Below are positions 1 to 8,193 of a stretch of DNA of 64,000 nt, in pieces; the first letter of the stretch is position 1, and every line of letters starts with the position of its first letter. Below the pieces are notes generated by a model. It ran no database searches, was not told the DNA's origin, and worked only from the letters and a program-made list of their open reading frames with translations. The position numbers were made by a program, and so were the translations under genes. Source of the DNA: Planctomycetaceae bacterium (lineage in GTDB: Bacteria > Planctomycetota > Planctomycetia > Pirellulales > Thermoguttaceae). The stretch spans positions 1 through 64,000 of the forward strand of contig SFIW01000004.1 in NCBI GenBank assembly GCA_004556055.1, given 5' to 3'.

Positions 1-519
1 TCTTCACTCCGTCAAAGATTGGTTCAATTCAACAAATCCTCAGAGCTCGCTATACAAGATGGTGAAATAGACGAACAGAAACTCGAAGAGCTTCAAGAAC
101 TCTGTGACGATATACTCTCGAGCATAGTAGTAGAAATGATTTCTTCCCAAGATAATCCCACGAAATCATCATCCCAACCAACCTTCCCGACGTCGCTAAA
201 GAAGGCGTCGTCAACAGATCTGGCGACAGTCCAGAAAATGCAACAAGAGATGTTTCAATTATTAGGAGCGCAATTGCACTGCGCTGGTAAAACCTTGCGC
301 TCAAAGATCGACCGTTTAGGACAACAAAAAGACGTTTCAAAGTCAGTCATACAGAAGCTGAATCAATTTGAAACGGAAACAGACGAAGTTTTGACTCATA
401 ATCTCATTAAACCAGACGCCGTCGCCAAACTACACAAACTCGCTCTAGAAATACAGCCGCTTCTTAAACCGACGATCGACGCCATTCGAGCAAAAAACAC
501 TTCTTCTCTAAAGAAGTAG
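1..519 (+). CDS. Unknown protein, 5' end cut off by window edge
   Basis: The frame is open from the first base to the TAG at 517-519, so the gene very probably begins outside the window. The first in-window start is a TTG at 19, which has no clear ribosome binding site. The visible 170 or so residues are polar and mostly predicted helical, with a Ser/Thr-rich stretch near residues 45-65 and a possible coiled coil after it. I see no signal peptide, membrane segment or catalytic motif. It converges with the next gene only 10 bases away. I do not recognise the family, and the function is unknown. Confidence 0.6.
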   Translation, partial: SSLRQRLVQFNKSSELAIQDGEIDEQKLEELQELCDDILSSIVVEMISSQDNPTKSSSQPTFPTSLKKASSTDLATVQKMQQEMFQLLGAQLHCAGKTLRSKIDRLGQQKDVSKSVIQKLNQFETETDEVLTHNLIKPDAVAKLHKLALEIQPLLKPTIDAIRAKNTSSLKK

Positions 520-529
520 AATCTCGCGT

Positions 530-1024
530 TTAACGCCCGAAACGTAACGCCTTAACTCGATATCGCGGGGTCTTAATTACAACGCCAAAAGCGCGAAAAA
601 TAAGGAAACGACGATTTAACTCGATAATATCGCAAGACGTTTCGTCTCCGTTATGAAACCAGAGGTAGTCTTTAGCTCCATTTTTCGAGCATATCGCCTC
701 GCATAAAAGGCTCGCCTCTTCGGGATCAACTGGCGGAGTCAGTACAACGCCTATCGTAGTAAGGCGCGGATAGGAGTCCGCGCCGCCTATAAGGTCGTTT
801 TCTACTTCAACGCTCTTTTGAGAGATTCCAACGACACGCCCCACGCCCAGAGCAGTTTCTCCATCGGAAGACTCATCCTTCATGTCTCGAATCAACCATG
901 ATTCGCTAGAAGAAAGAGCGGACGCGTCCCATGAAGCTTCTAACCCTAAATATCCTATAAAAAAAAGGATACCCGCAATTAAGATCTCTTTTTGCCCAAA
1001 CAACTGTTTAACGCCTCTTTCCAT
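530..1024 (-). CDS. Small single-pass membrane protein of unknown function
   Basis: About 164 residues if translation begins at the ATG (MERGVKQ); a TTG three codons upstream is a less likely start. Residues 14-32 form one hydrophobic segment (ILIAGILFFIGYLGL), a membrane anchor or uncleaved signal. The rest is a soluble domain of beta character, with a VGRVVGIS stretch and a region around CEAICSK, that would face outward. It converges with the partial gene at the window start. A plus-strand reading frame across its 5' end is judged a shadow. No family was recognised. Confidence 0.55.
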   Translation of the reverse strand: MERGVKQLFGQKEILIAGILFFIGYLGLEASWDASALSSSESWLIRDMKDESSDGETALGVGRVVGISQKSVEVENDLIGGADSYPRLTTIGVVLTPPVDPEEASLLCEAICSKNGAKDYLWFHNGDETSCDIIELNRRFLIFRAFGVVIKTPRYRVKALRFGR

Positions 1025-1159
1025 AGAATTCAATGAAAATCAAAAGACAACTCTTCCCAAAACAAGACGATTCGTCGCGAAGGATTATCCCTATGCTCCG
1101 GTCGTTCGTCAAGAATTTGAAAATTAATCGTTTCATAGAGGGCGCGTCTTTTTTTTTTT

Positions 1160-1168
1160 TGCTATACT
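1160..1168 (+). promoter_or_regulatory. Candidate extended -10 promoter for moxR
   Basis: TGC followed by TATACT forms an extended -10 element directly after a run of twelve T residues (1149-1160). It lies about 85 bases before the MoxR start. No -35 box is visible at the right distance, as is common for extended -10 promoters. Confidence 0.35.
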
Positions 1169-1252
1169 TACAATTAATTAGTCATGAAGCGCAACTCTTA
1201 CCATAAAACGCTTCTTAGTTTGTAACTCGCTTGTAATGAGAAATAGATTGCC

Positions 1253-2350
1253 ATGAACGACATTGAAGGCGCCAGCCCCGCCACTCCTAGCCCAGAAGCT
1301 TCCGACGCCTTGCAGGAGTTAAACCAAACCCCGAAGTCCGTCGACGAAATAGCGCAAACGTCTCAAAAAGAGCTCCCTAACTCCATCCCTGAAGAAAAGC
1401 TCAAACGATTTGCCTCTCTCTATGCAAGCTTTTCAACCGAAATCAGCAAAGTCTTCGTAGGGCAGCAAGAACTCGTTCTTGGTTCACTCGTCGCCTTTTT
1501 TTCGGGAGGGCACGTGCTTCTGGAAAGCGTTCCAGGTCTTGGCAAAACGCTCTTTGCCTCCGCCTTAGGAAGGGCTCTCGGATGCGATTTTGGAAGAATA
1601 CAGTTCACCCCGGATCTAATGCCTTCGGACGTCGTAGGGGCCCCGATCTATAATCTTAAAACGCAAGAGTTTCACTTTCATAAGGGACCGATCTTCACGC
1701 AGATTCTTTTAGCGGATGAAATTAACCGAGCCCCCGCGAAGACTCACTCAGCGCTTCTTGAAGCGATGCAAGAACGCGCCGCGACGGTTGACGGCGTCAC
1801 CCATCCCCTCCCTTCTCCCTTCTTTGTTATCGCTACCCAGAATCCTATCGAATCGGAAGGAACATACCGACTTCCAGAGGCGCAGATCGACCGCTTTATG
1901 TTTAAGATTATCGCAAACTACCCTTCAGAAGACGACGAACTTAAAATTTTAGCGGAACACGGGAAGAACATCGACTCCAAAGAAAAGCTTCTCTCGGTCA
2001 ACCCGATTTCGTCGGCAAGCGAAATCCTCGAGTTACAAAAGGTCGTGAACGACGTCTACGTTGCCCCTCAGCTACTCGACTACGTCAATAAAATCGTGCG
2101 TTTAACTCGTTCTTTTCCGCGCCTTGCTTTTGGAGCCTCGACGCGCGCCGGACTCGCGCTCGTTCAAGGAATTCGAACGCTCGCACTCTTCCAAGGTCGC
2201 GCCTTTGCCACTCCGGACGACGTCGCCAAATTAGTCGCGCCAACCCTTCGTCATCGAGTTTGCCTTTCTCCCGAAGCGGAGATTGAAGGACGGGACGTCG
2301 ACGAAATCCTCTCTGTTGTGGTTCGTTCTGTTGAAGTGCCGAGAATGTAG
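1253..2350 (+). CDS. MoxR-family AAA+ ATPase
   Basis: 365 residues, close to the usual 310-350 plus a poorly conserved acidic N-terminal extension of about 50. The AAA+ core shows Walker A GLGKT (95-99), Walker B ILLADE (151-156) followed by INRAPAKTHSALLEAM, sensor 1 ATQNP (194-198) and the EAQIDRF motif (209-215), all typical of MoxR. These ATPases act as chaperones in the maturation or insertion of metal cofactors and membrane-associated complexes, usually with a DUF58/VWA protein encoded next door. Here the next gene is unrelated, and a DUF58 protein sits at 60639-62291. ATG start at 1253 with a weak ribosome binding site. Confidence 0.93.
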   Translation: MNDIEGASPATPSPEASDALQELNQTPKSVDEIAQTSQKELPNSIPEEKLKRFASLYASFSTEISKVFVGQQELVLGSLVAFFSGGHVLLESVPGLGKTLFASALGRALGCDFGRIQFTPDLMPSDVVGAPIYNLKTQEFHFHKGPIFTQILLADEINRAPAKTHSALLEAMQERAATVDGVTHPLPSPFFVIATQNPIESEGTYRLPEAQIDRFMFKIIANYPSEDDELKILAEHGKNIDSKEKLLSVNPISSASEILELQKVVNDVYVAPQLLDYVNKIVRLTRSFPRLAFGASTRAGLALVQGIRTLALFQGRAFATPDDVAKLVAPTLRHRVCLSPEAEIEGRDVDEILSVVVRSVEVPRM

Positions 2351-2433
2351 ACCCTTAAATTTTTTGGAATAGTCGTCGCGGCATGCTTATTCGTGGGGTT
2401 CCTACAGATATAAATATTTAAGGATCGTTTATT

Positions 2434-3336
2434 ATGGATGCGTTGACCCAAATAATGAAGATTTCGCAAACCTTGGAGAAACGACTTGAAACGCGTTACG
2501 GCGCAACGGGAAGCGGACTAACTCAAAGGATACGAAGTGTTGAAAACAAGATTCCAAATCACATTTGCCAAAAAATCAAACAAATCGCTTACGTGAGAAA
2601 TCAGGCGGCGCATGAAGACGTGTCAATCGCGGAAAAAAAACTTGCCTCCGTTAAGGATAATTTCGATTACGCGATGAACGCGATGAACTATACAGATTCA
2701 GTCTTAATCAAAATAGGGGATGCGTTGGCGCAAATTATTGACATAAATAAAAAGCTTTGTAATCTCCTCGAAAAACGTTATGGCGCGTCTGGAAACGGGC
2801 TTCATCAGAAGCTCAACAGCGTCAAATCAAAAGTCCCTTTTAGAGTTCAAGGAAAGATCCATAAAATCGCTACGATCTATACGAAGGCTGCGCATAAAGA
2901 TTATGCAGTCGCTTTGCGTTCCCTTAAGGACGTTCAGAAACTTGACGATGAAATTTCTACGATCTTGAATAGGGGGGACGTCTCGCGATACAAGAAAAAT
3001 GATCTTGTCAATAAAGGAAGTAAATCACGAAGAGAAAAGTTTGGTTTATTTGTCTCGAAACCTAAACAAGGGCGCGACTCTTCCAACTCCAATAATTCTT
3101 TTGGAACCTCAACAAAGCGTTCCGATCATTCGCAAACAGCTCAATCACATGGCTACAACCCCAACTTTCATCGCGGGTCCACTTCTAGCCCGTTTGATCG
3201 TTATCCGAGAAGAGGCGGCAACTCTCGAAATCAACTCAATGGAGGGACCTTTTCTCTCAAGCCCATTCTCATTAGCGGAGGCGTTTGTCTGGTAGCTATC
3301 CTTTTGATCGCCGTCTTAGTCGCATGTTTGAAATAA
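2434..3336 (+). CDS. Tail-anchored protein with two DUF4145-like repeats
   Basis: 300 residues. Residues 14-72 and 111-170 are an internal duplication: both copies carry a KRYGA/TxGxGLxQK core, a central proline helix and an end of the form RNQAAHED or YTKAAHKD. This pattern resembles the DUF4145-type helical domain (R/TKAAHxD end), which has no firm catalytic role. Residues 185-270 are a basic, Ser/Asn-rich disordered linker, and residues 276-300 are a single hydrophobic helix ending in VACLK. There is no N-terminal signal, so the repeats should be cytoplasmic with a C-terminal anchor. AAGGA precedes the ATG by about 9 bases. It lies 83 bases after moxR and may be co-transcribed. Confidence 0.75.
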   Translation: MDALTQIMKISQTLEKRLETRYGATGSGLTQRIRSVENKIPNHICQKIKQIAYVRNQAAHEDVSIAEKKLASVKDNFDYAMNAMNYTDSVLIKIGDALAQIIDINKKLCNLLEKRYGASGNGLHQKLNSVKSKVPFRVQGKIHKIATIYTKAAHKDYAVALRSLKDVQKLDDEISTILNRGDVSRYKKNDLVNKGSKSRREKFGLFVSKPKQGRDSSNSNNSFGTSTKRSDHSQTAQSHGYNPNFHRGSTSSPFDRYPRRGGNSRNQLNGGTFSLKPILISGGVCLVAILLIAVLVACLK

Positions 3337-3362
3337 ATAGCCACACAATATAGATTGAAAGT

Positions 3363-3406
3363 AAAAAAAAGAGTCCGCAGAACGAAAGTCTTCTGCGGAC
3401 TCTTTT
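3363..3406. terminator. Bidirectional intrinsic terminator
   Basis: A perfect 12-bp stem, gagtccgcagaa (3371-3382) with ttctgcggactc (3391-3402), has an 8-base loop. A-run on the left and T-run on the right let it end both the DUF4145-like gene (plus) and the SSS symporter gene (minus). Confidence 0.85.
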
Positions 3407-3462
3407 CTTATACGAATAACGAAACGCAAGCTCAGTCGCGTTCCGTTGGCATACGTTTAAAC

Positions 3463-5613
3463 TCAAGCCCAATACTTGATATAGAGGAGGATCGTAAGAA
3501 CGACCACCACAATACCAAAAATCTTGGCGTTCTTGGAATCTTTGAGGAAGTCGGACCACTTTTCAGCGGACATTTTATGCGAACGAAGATTCGTAAGCCG
3601 AGTCTTCTCTTCCTCGGAGACGCCGTCGGCGGCAAGAGCAGTTGCAAGTTCGGCGTCAAGCGTCGCTTCTGTCGGATATTCGGGCATAGGCTGAACGAAA
3701 GCCTCTTTGCGCGGAGAGATGAAGCGCATAATGAACGCGGCGACGATAAGAATACCGAAAACGACTCCCATTCTATTCAAGAAGTCAAGCTCAGGAACGA
3801 ACTTCGAGAAGAGGAAGTAAAGAATCGGGCATCCGACCAAAGCGACCACGCCGTAGCTATTAGGCGCTTTTTTCATCCAGAAACCGACAACAAACGCAGC
3901 AAAAATACCAGGCGAAATGTATCCCTGGAATTCCTGAATCGCCGTAAAGACGCCGCGATACTTCGGATCGGCCCAAATAGGAGCGACGATGCAACCGATC
4001 AAAACGAAGACGACGACGGCCAAACGACCGATCGCAACCAGTTTCTTTTGACGCGCTTCCCCTTCAATCTTCTTAGATAAAATATATTCGTTGAATATAT
4101 CCATCGTAAAAATGGTGGAAGCTGCGTTCAACATAGCGGCGACAGAACTAATGATCGCGCCAAGAAGCGCGGCGAGCATAAAGCCTTTAAAACCGCCGGT
4201 CGGAATCACTTTACTCATGAGGAGCGGGAATGCGGAATCGGTGTCGTATCCGCTAATTGTCACGTTGTTTTCACCCCAAACGACATTTTTCGGAGCCTTC
4301 TTCTGGAGCTCCATGAGAGCGAGGAGGTACTCGTCCTCAACGGCCATGTTTTCTCTACCAGCAGTCTTAACGTTAGGAACTTCTACGCCAAGCGCTTTGG
4401 CGTCGTATTCGAGCATTTCACGAGCCTTATCGGGCGCAAACGCAACGTAACTGCGGTTGAAGAGGAAAAGGGGCTGTGAAGGGTCAGGATTGGCGGCTAG
4501 CTGTTCAAAACGCTCGAGTTCGGAAGCGGAATGTTCGAGAGCGGTTTTATTCATATCCGCATGATAGAGATTGAAGGCGATCATACCCGGGAAGATGACG
4601 ATGAAGGGGATAATCAACTTCATAAACGCCGCGAAGACAAGACCCTTCTGACCTTCGCCAAGGCTCTTCGCGCCAAGGGTGCGTTGAATAATATACTGGT
4701 TCAAACCCCAGTAGTAGAGATTAGGGATCCAAATGCCAAAGATCAAAGCCGTGACTGGAAGAACCAAGTCCCATTTAGGAAGATTCATGCGCAGTTTATC
4801 GGCGTTAAGAGCCTGGAAACGATCCATCGCGCCGCCGGAGAGGCTTTGTACAAAATCACTAAACTCGGGAGTTCCCTCGACCAAACCAGCGCCCTGAGCA
4901 AGAACGACAGGATCCGCGCTACCCAGTTGACGCATAGAGAAATATAGTACCACAGCGCCCGCAACGATCAGCGCGGACCCCTGCAAAAGGTCGGCCCATG
5001 CGCACGCTTTGAGGCCGCCCGCGAAAATGTAAAGAGCGGCAAATATACCAATCAACCAGCAGAAGAAATTCAAATCGAGCGACATGCCGGCAAATTCCTG
5101 TCCCTGGAAGAAGACGGAATACGCTTTCGCGCCCGCGAAAGTCACGATCGTAATATTAACGGCGACGAGCATAATCATCATGAAGATCGACATGATCGTG
5201 CGCGCTCCGCGATTGTAACGCGTTTCTAAATACTGAGGAATCGTGTAGATTCCAGCCTTAAGAAAACGCGGCAGGAAGAAGAAAGCGACGATAACAAGGG
5301 ACAAAGCCGCGATCCACTCGTAACTAGCGACCGCCAGACCAATGTAGTCGGATCCGTTCCCGGACATGCCGACAAATTGTTCCGCAGAAATATTAGCGGC
5401 GATTAGCGAAAAACCGATCAACCACCATTTAAGGCCGCGCCCTGCAAGAAAATAAGATTCGCTATCTCCCGCTGAATTGCGGCTCATTCCAAAGGCTACA
5501 AAAATCACCGCCGCAAGGAACAGGAAAAAAACGACGAGATCGCACACTCCGCCAAAAGAGTTCCCGGCAGAACCTTGCGCAGCCTCTGTCGCTGCAAAAA
5601 ATAAGTTGGACAT
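3463..5613 (-). CDS. Sodium/solute symporter (SSS family, sugar type)
   Basis: 716 residues, inner-membrane protein with about 14 hydrophobic segments. The N-terminal part carries the SSS signature ESYFLAGRGLKWWLIGFSL and NISAEQFVGMSG, the latter typical of SGLT-type sugar symporters that couple uptake to sodium. The protein is longer than vSGLT-type members: after the core there is a hydrophilic stretch of about 70 residues rich in Glu/Thr, then a last membrane helix ending in LYIKYWA. It follows a secreted FG-GAP protein by 99 bases on the same strand, but a terminator-like hairpin lies between them. The sugar is not predictable from sequence alone. Confidence 0.9.
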   Translation of the reverse strand: MSNLFFAATEAAQGSAGNSFGGVCDLVVFFLFLAAVIFVAFGMSRNSAGDSESYFLAGRGLKWWLIGFSLIAANISAEQFVGMSGNGSDYIGLAVASYEWIAALSLVIVAFFFLPRFLKAGIYTIPQYLETRYNRGARTIMSIFMMIMLVAVNITIVTFAGAKAYSVFFQGQEFAGMSLDLNFFCWLIGIFAALYIFAGGLKACAWADLLQGSALIVAGAVVLYFSMRQLGSADPVVLAQGAGLVEGTPEFSDFVQSLSGGAMDRFQALNADKLRMNLPKWDLVLPVTALIFGIWIPNLYYWGLNQYIIQRTLGAKSLGEGQKGLVFAAFMKLIIPFIVIFPGMIAFNLYHADMNKTALEHSASELERFEQLAANPDPSQPLFLFNRSYVAFAPDKAREMLEYDAKALGVEVPNVKTAGRENMAVEDEYLLALMELQKKAPKNVVWGENNVTISGYDTDSAFPLLMSKVIPTGGFKGFMLAALLGAIISSVAAMLNAASTIFTMDIFNEYILSKKIEGEARQKKLVAIGRLAVVVFVLIGCIVAPIWADPKYRGVFTAIQEFQGYISPGIFAAFVVGFWMKKAPNSYGVVALVGCPILYFLFSKFVPELDFLNRMGVVFGILIVAAFIMRFISPRKEAFVQPMPEYPTEATLDAELATALAADGVSEEEKTRLTNLRSHKMSAEKWSDFLKDSKNAKIFGIVVVVLTILLYIKYWA

Positions 5614-5651
5614 ATGTTACCTACAATCTCCTAGCTTTACATCCGCTAAAC

Positions 5652-5688
5652 AAAAAAGACGGCGTTCCCTCGTAAAAAGAAGGAACGC
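5652..5688 (-). terminator. Probable intrinsic terminator after the FG-GAP gene
   Basis: Stem gcgttcc (5662-5668) with ggaacgc (5682-5688); on the minus strand it is followed by CGTC and a T-run (complement of 5652-5657). It may be partly read through into the symporter gene. Confidence 0.5.
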
Positions 5689-5712
5689 GAAGTTCAACAA
5701 AACTTTTGTAAT

Positions 5713-6912
5713 TTATTTGCTCAGGTGAAGGAAGCAACCTCTCTTGTTTCCGACAAGAATATCACCGACTCCGTCGCCGTTAATATCTTCAACAACAACC
5801 TGAGTTCCAACGCCCGATTCGTCGTCGATCTGGTGCGCTACAAAGGAGACTTCGCCATTTTCTCCACGTTTCGTTTCGAACCAAAGAAGCAACGCAGGAT
5901 CGTTAGTGGCGACGTCCCCTTGCGATCCGTGCGCCCACCAGCGCTTACCTGTAACTACGTCGACGACTCCGTCGCCGTTAAGATCGCAGAGCGCCATTGC
6001 ATGAAGCTGGCTGACTTTCGGGAAGAATTCGTCGCTCGGTTCGGTCGGAATCAACCATTGGGGCGTGAAAGAAATCGTTCCATCTTCCGCGCGAGTCTGA
6101 AGCCAGCAGACGAGCCCGTAGAGATGGCAGTGCCATGCAGTGAATACGTCATTCAAACCGTCTCCGTTAAAATCGGCGACCAGAATGTTAGAGGCGGCGT
6201 CTGAGAATTTAAACTCATGGAATATCCAAGGAACGTTTTTCAGATCTTCAGGCTGTTCCCACCAACCGTCCATCTCAATGAGATCAACGCGACCGTCGCC
6301 GTTAATATCGCCGGAACCATTTCCGTGGAAATAACGCTGATACTTTCCATTTTCCGTAGAGATTGCGGTGAAATCCCAGGGACCGTCGGCCTTAGGCTTC
6401 GCAAAGCCATACCAATTGTTACGATTGAAAATCAATTCCTTAGCGCCGTCTCCGTCAATGTCATCCCAAGCCTGAGACTCGTTTCCAAGTTCGATCGTGG
6501 ACTCGTGTTTTGGCCACATTCCTTCCTTATTCTGAGGATTTTCATACCAAAAACCGTCGGTTCCAGGATGTGGACAAATAATAACGTCGTCCCAACCGTC
6601 TCCATTCACGTCGTCTACAAAATTGACGAACGAATTAGAATAGCTCTCGGGATCATACTTATCCTCGCCTTCCATGAACTGATGTTCCGTCTTAAAATCA
6701 GGTCCCTCGTACCAGATGTGTCCCGAAACGACGTCCATCACCCCATCTTTATTGAAATCGCCGAACGCGGCTCCTTCGCTACGAAACTTCTCAGTGATAA
6801 CGATCTTCTGCCATTCAGGCGTTTTCTGCGCTTCTGATTCTGACACATAGGATAAACTTATCGTTCCAAATCCCAGAGCGACAAAGACCAGCTGTAAAAA
6901 TCGATGATTCAT
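5713..6912 (-). CDS. Secreted FG-GAP/VCBS repeat protein
   Basis: About 399 residues from the ATG that follows GGAG by 6 bases (MNHRFLQ); a TTG start 7 codons upstream is rejected. A signal peptide covers residues 1-29 (FVALGFGTISL, then SEAQ). The mature part is built from seven calcium-loop motifs of the form DxNxDGxxD: DFNKDGVMD, DVNGDGWDD, DIDGDGAKE, DINGDGRVD, DFNGDGLND, DLNGDGVVD and DINGDGVGD. This indicates a seven-bladed integrin-like propeller (FG-GAP/VCBS). Such proteins are abundant in planctomycetes and are thought to bind ligands or polysaccharides; no catalytic motif is visible. The sugar-type symporter lies downstream on the same strand. Confidence 0.88.
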   Translation of the reverse strand: MNHRFLQLVFVALGFGTISLSYVSESEAQKTPEWQKIVITEKFRSEGAAFGDFNKDGVMDVVSGHIWYEGPDFKTEHQFMEGEDKYDPESYSNSFVNFVDDVNGDGWDDVIICPHPGTDGFWYENPQNKEGMWPKHESTIELGNESQAWDDIDGDGAKELIFNRNNWYGFAKPKADGPWDFTAISTENGKYQRYFHGNGSGDINGDGRVDLIEMDGWWEQPEDLKNVPWIFHEFKFSDAASNILVADFNGDGLNDVFTAWHCHLYGLVCWLQTRAEDGTISFTPQWLIPTEPSDEFFPKVSQLHAMALCDLNGDGVVDVVTGKRWWAHGSQGDVATNDPALLLWFETKRGENGEVSFVAHQIDDESGVGTQVVVEDINGDGVGDILVGNKRGCFLHLSK

Positions 6913-7128
6913 TCCATTCTCCATTTTTTGCAAACGCCTCCACTACTATTAAACGCCCGCGCGTTCTGAGTAATATAAAGAGGTTTGAGGCGCAAAACGC
7001 CGTCTATAAACACGATTAGAACAGATAATTAGAACTGTTACAAGCCATAGAAAAAAATTTTCCGAGTTTTTCTCTAGAGATTCCTAAGATGTAGGCGCCT
7101 TTTTCGCTATTATGTTGGAAAAACGCGA

Positions 7129-8070
7129 TTATCGCAGGAGTCCGCTCTCCGCTTGAATTTGCGCTAACTCTTCAAGGCGTTCTGTCGCGCGTCGACGAAT
7201 CGACTGCAAAGTCGGATCGTTAGCCATCCCTTCCTGAACGTCGTCGAGAACGGCAATCGTCTCGGCATAGTTTCCCTTCAACATCGTCGTTTCTGCAAGT
7301 TCAGCGCGATACTCAATAGAATTAGGATCATAGCGCACGGCGATTGTATAAGCGGTTTCCGCGTCGGAATAGTATCCCAACCCGACGTAGGCGCGTCCCT
7401 TCGCCGCAAAAACCTCCGCCGGTTCGTGATTCGTTGGATAAAGCCGTTCGAGGCATTGGAGGGTTGCCAAGCTCGAATCGTAATCCTGCAACTCAAGCTG
7501 GAGAGCCGCTATTTCCAGCAATATTTCACGATCGTCCAGAGAAAAATGCCACGCGCGTTGCAAATCTAAAAGCGCTTCTTTCGTATTCCCCAAAGCTCGA
7601 TTAGCGTGACCGTGCAGTTCCCATCCTGCGACGTCTTTAGGCGCAAGTGAGACTACGCGTTCCGCATAAACGAGAGCCTCGTTCGGATTGCCCAACTCTA
7701 ACGCCTTCTCGCCAATAGAAATATACAACGACGTCTCTGCGTCTAACGCGCCATGTTTCCCGACGGCGTTTCTCAAGGTCTCAAGCGCCTCCTCACGCTT
7801 GCCGAGCTTCCAAAGCGTTTCGCCATAATAACGATTCGTTTCCACATCTGATTCGTTTAGATGCAGAGCCTCGGCAAACTTCTCTTCGGCAAGCCTTAGA
7901 TCTCCCCTTTCATACGCGACAATTCCTTCGCGACGCAACGGAAGGCTCTGAGAGGCCTTGCTCGTCATTCGATAAAAGGGGGCGTTGCGACAACCTAGAA
8001 ATAGAACGCTTAATAGTATAAAGAGCGCCGTCGACCGCCAGCCCCTGTCTGATACGCCGCATATTTTCAT
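7129..8070 (-). CDS. TPR-repeat lipoprotein
   Basis: 313 residues. A lipoprotein signal ends in LSVLFLGC, with Cys27 as the lipidation site. From about residue 45 to the C terminus the sequence is a series of about seven tetratricopeptide repeats (for example GIVAYERGDLRLAEEKFAEA and GNPNEALVYAERVVSLAPKD), a helical scaffold for protein-protein contacts at the membrane. It is likely a component of an envelope or secretion complex; the prepilin peptidase gene lies directly upstream on the same strand, 123 bases away, which is suggestive only. No enzymatic domain is seen. Confidence 0.85.
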   Translation of the reverse strand: MKICGVSDRGWRSTALFILLSVLFLGCRNAPFYRMTSKASQSLPLRREGIVAYERGDLRLAEEKFAEALHLNESDVETNRYYGETLWKLGKREEALETLRNAVGKHGALDAETSLYISIGEKALELGNPNEALVYAERVVSLAPKDVAGWELHGHANRALGNTKEALLDLQRAWHFSLDDREILLEIAALQLELQDYDSSLATLQCLERLYPTNHEPAEVFAAKGRAYVGLGYYSDAETAYTIAVRYDPNSIEYRAELAETTMLKGNYAETIAVLDDVQEGMANDPTLQSIRRRATERLEELAQIQAESGLLR

Positions 8071-8193
8071 GATCTATTATTATTGCGTCCCTGCAAATAA
8101 ACGTTGACAGATTAATCCGTGCTCTATTTTAAATTATTCTATCGGGAGGGTATAGACCAAAAAGCGGCGTTTATAAAAAATTCGACTTTCTTT

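Noticed and set aside
882..1127. An 81-residue plus-strand frame over the start of the small membrane protein gene
   Set aside because: No ribosome binding site or motif, and it overlaps the more plausible minus gene with a membrane segment.
8104..8132. TTGACA, 17 bases, TTTTAA on the plus strand
   Set aside because: Good -35 but poor -10, and it points into minus-strand genes with nothing to transcribe.
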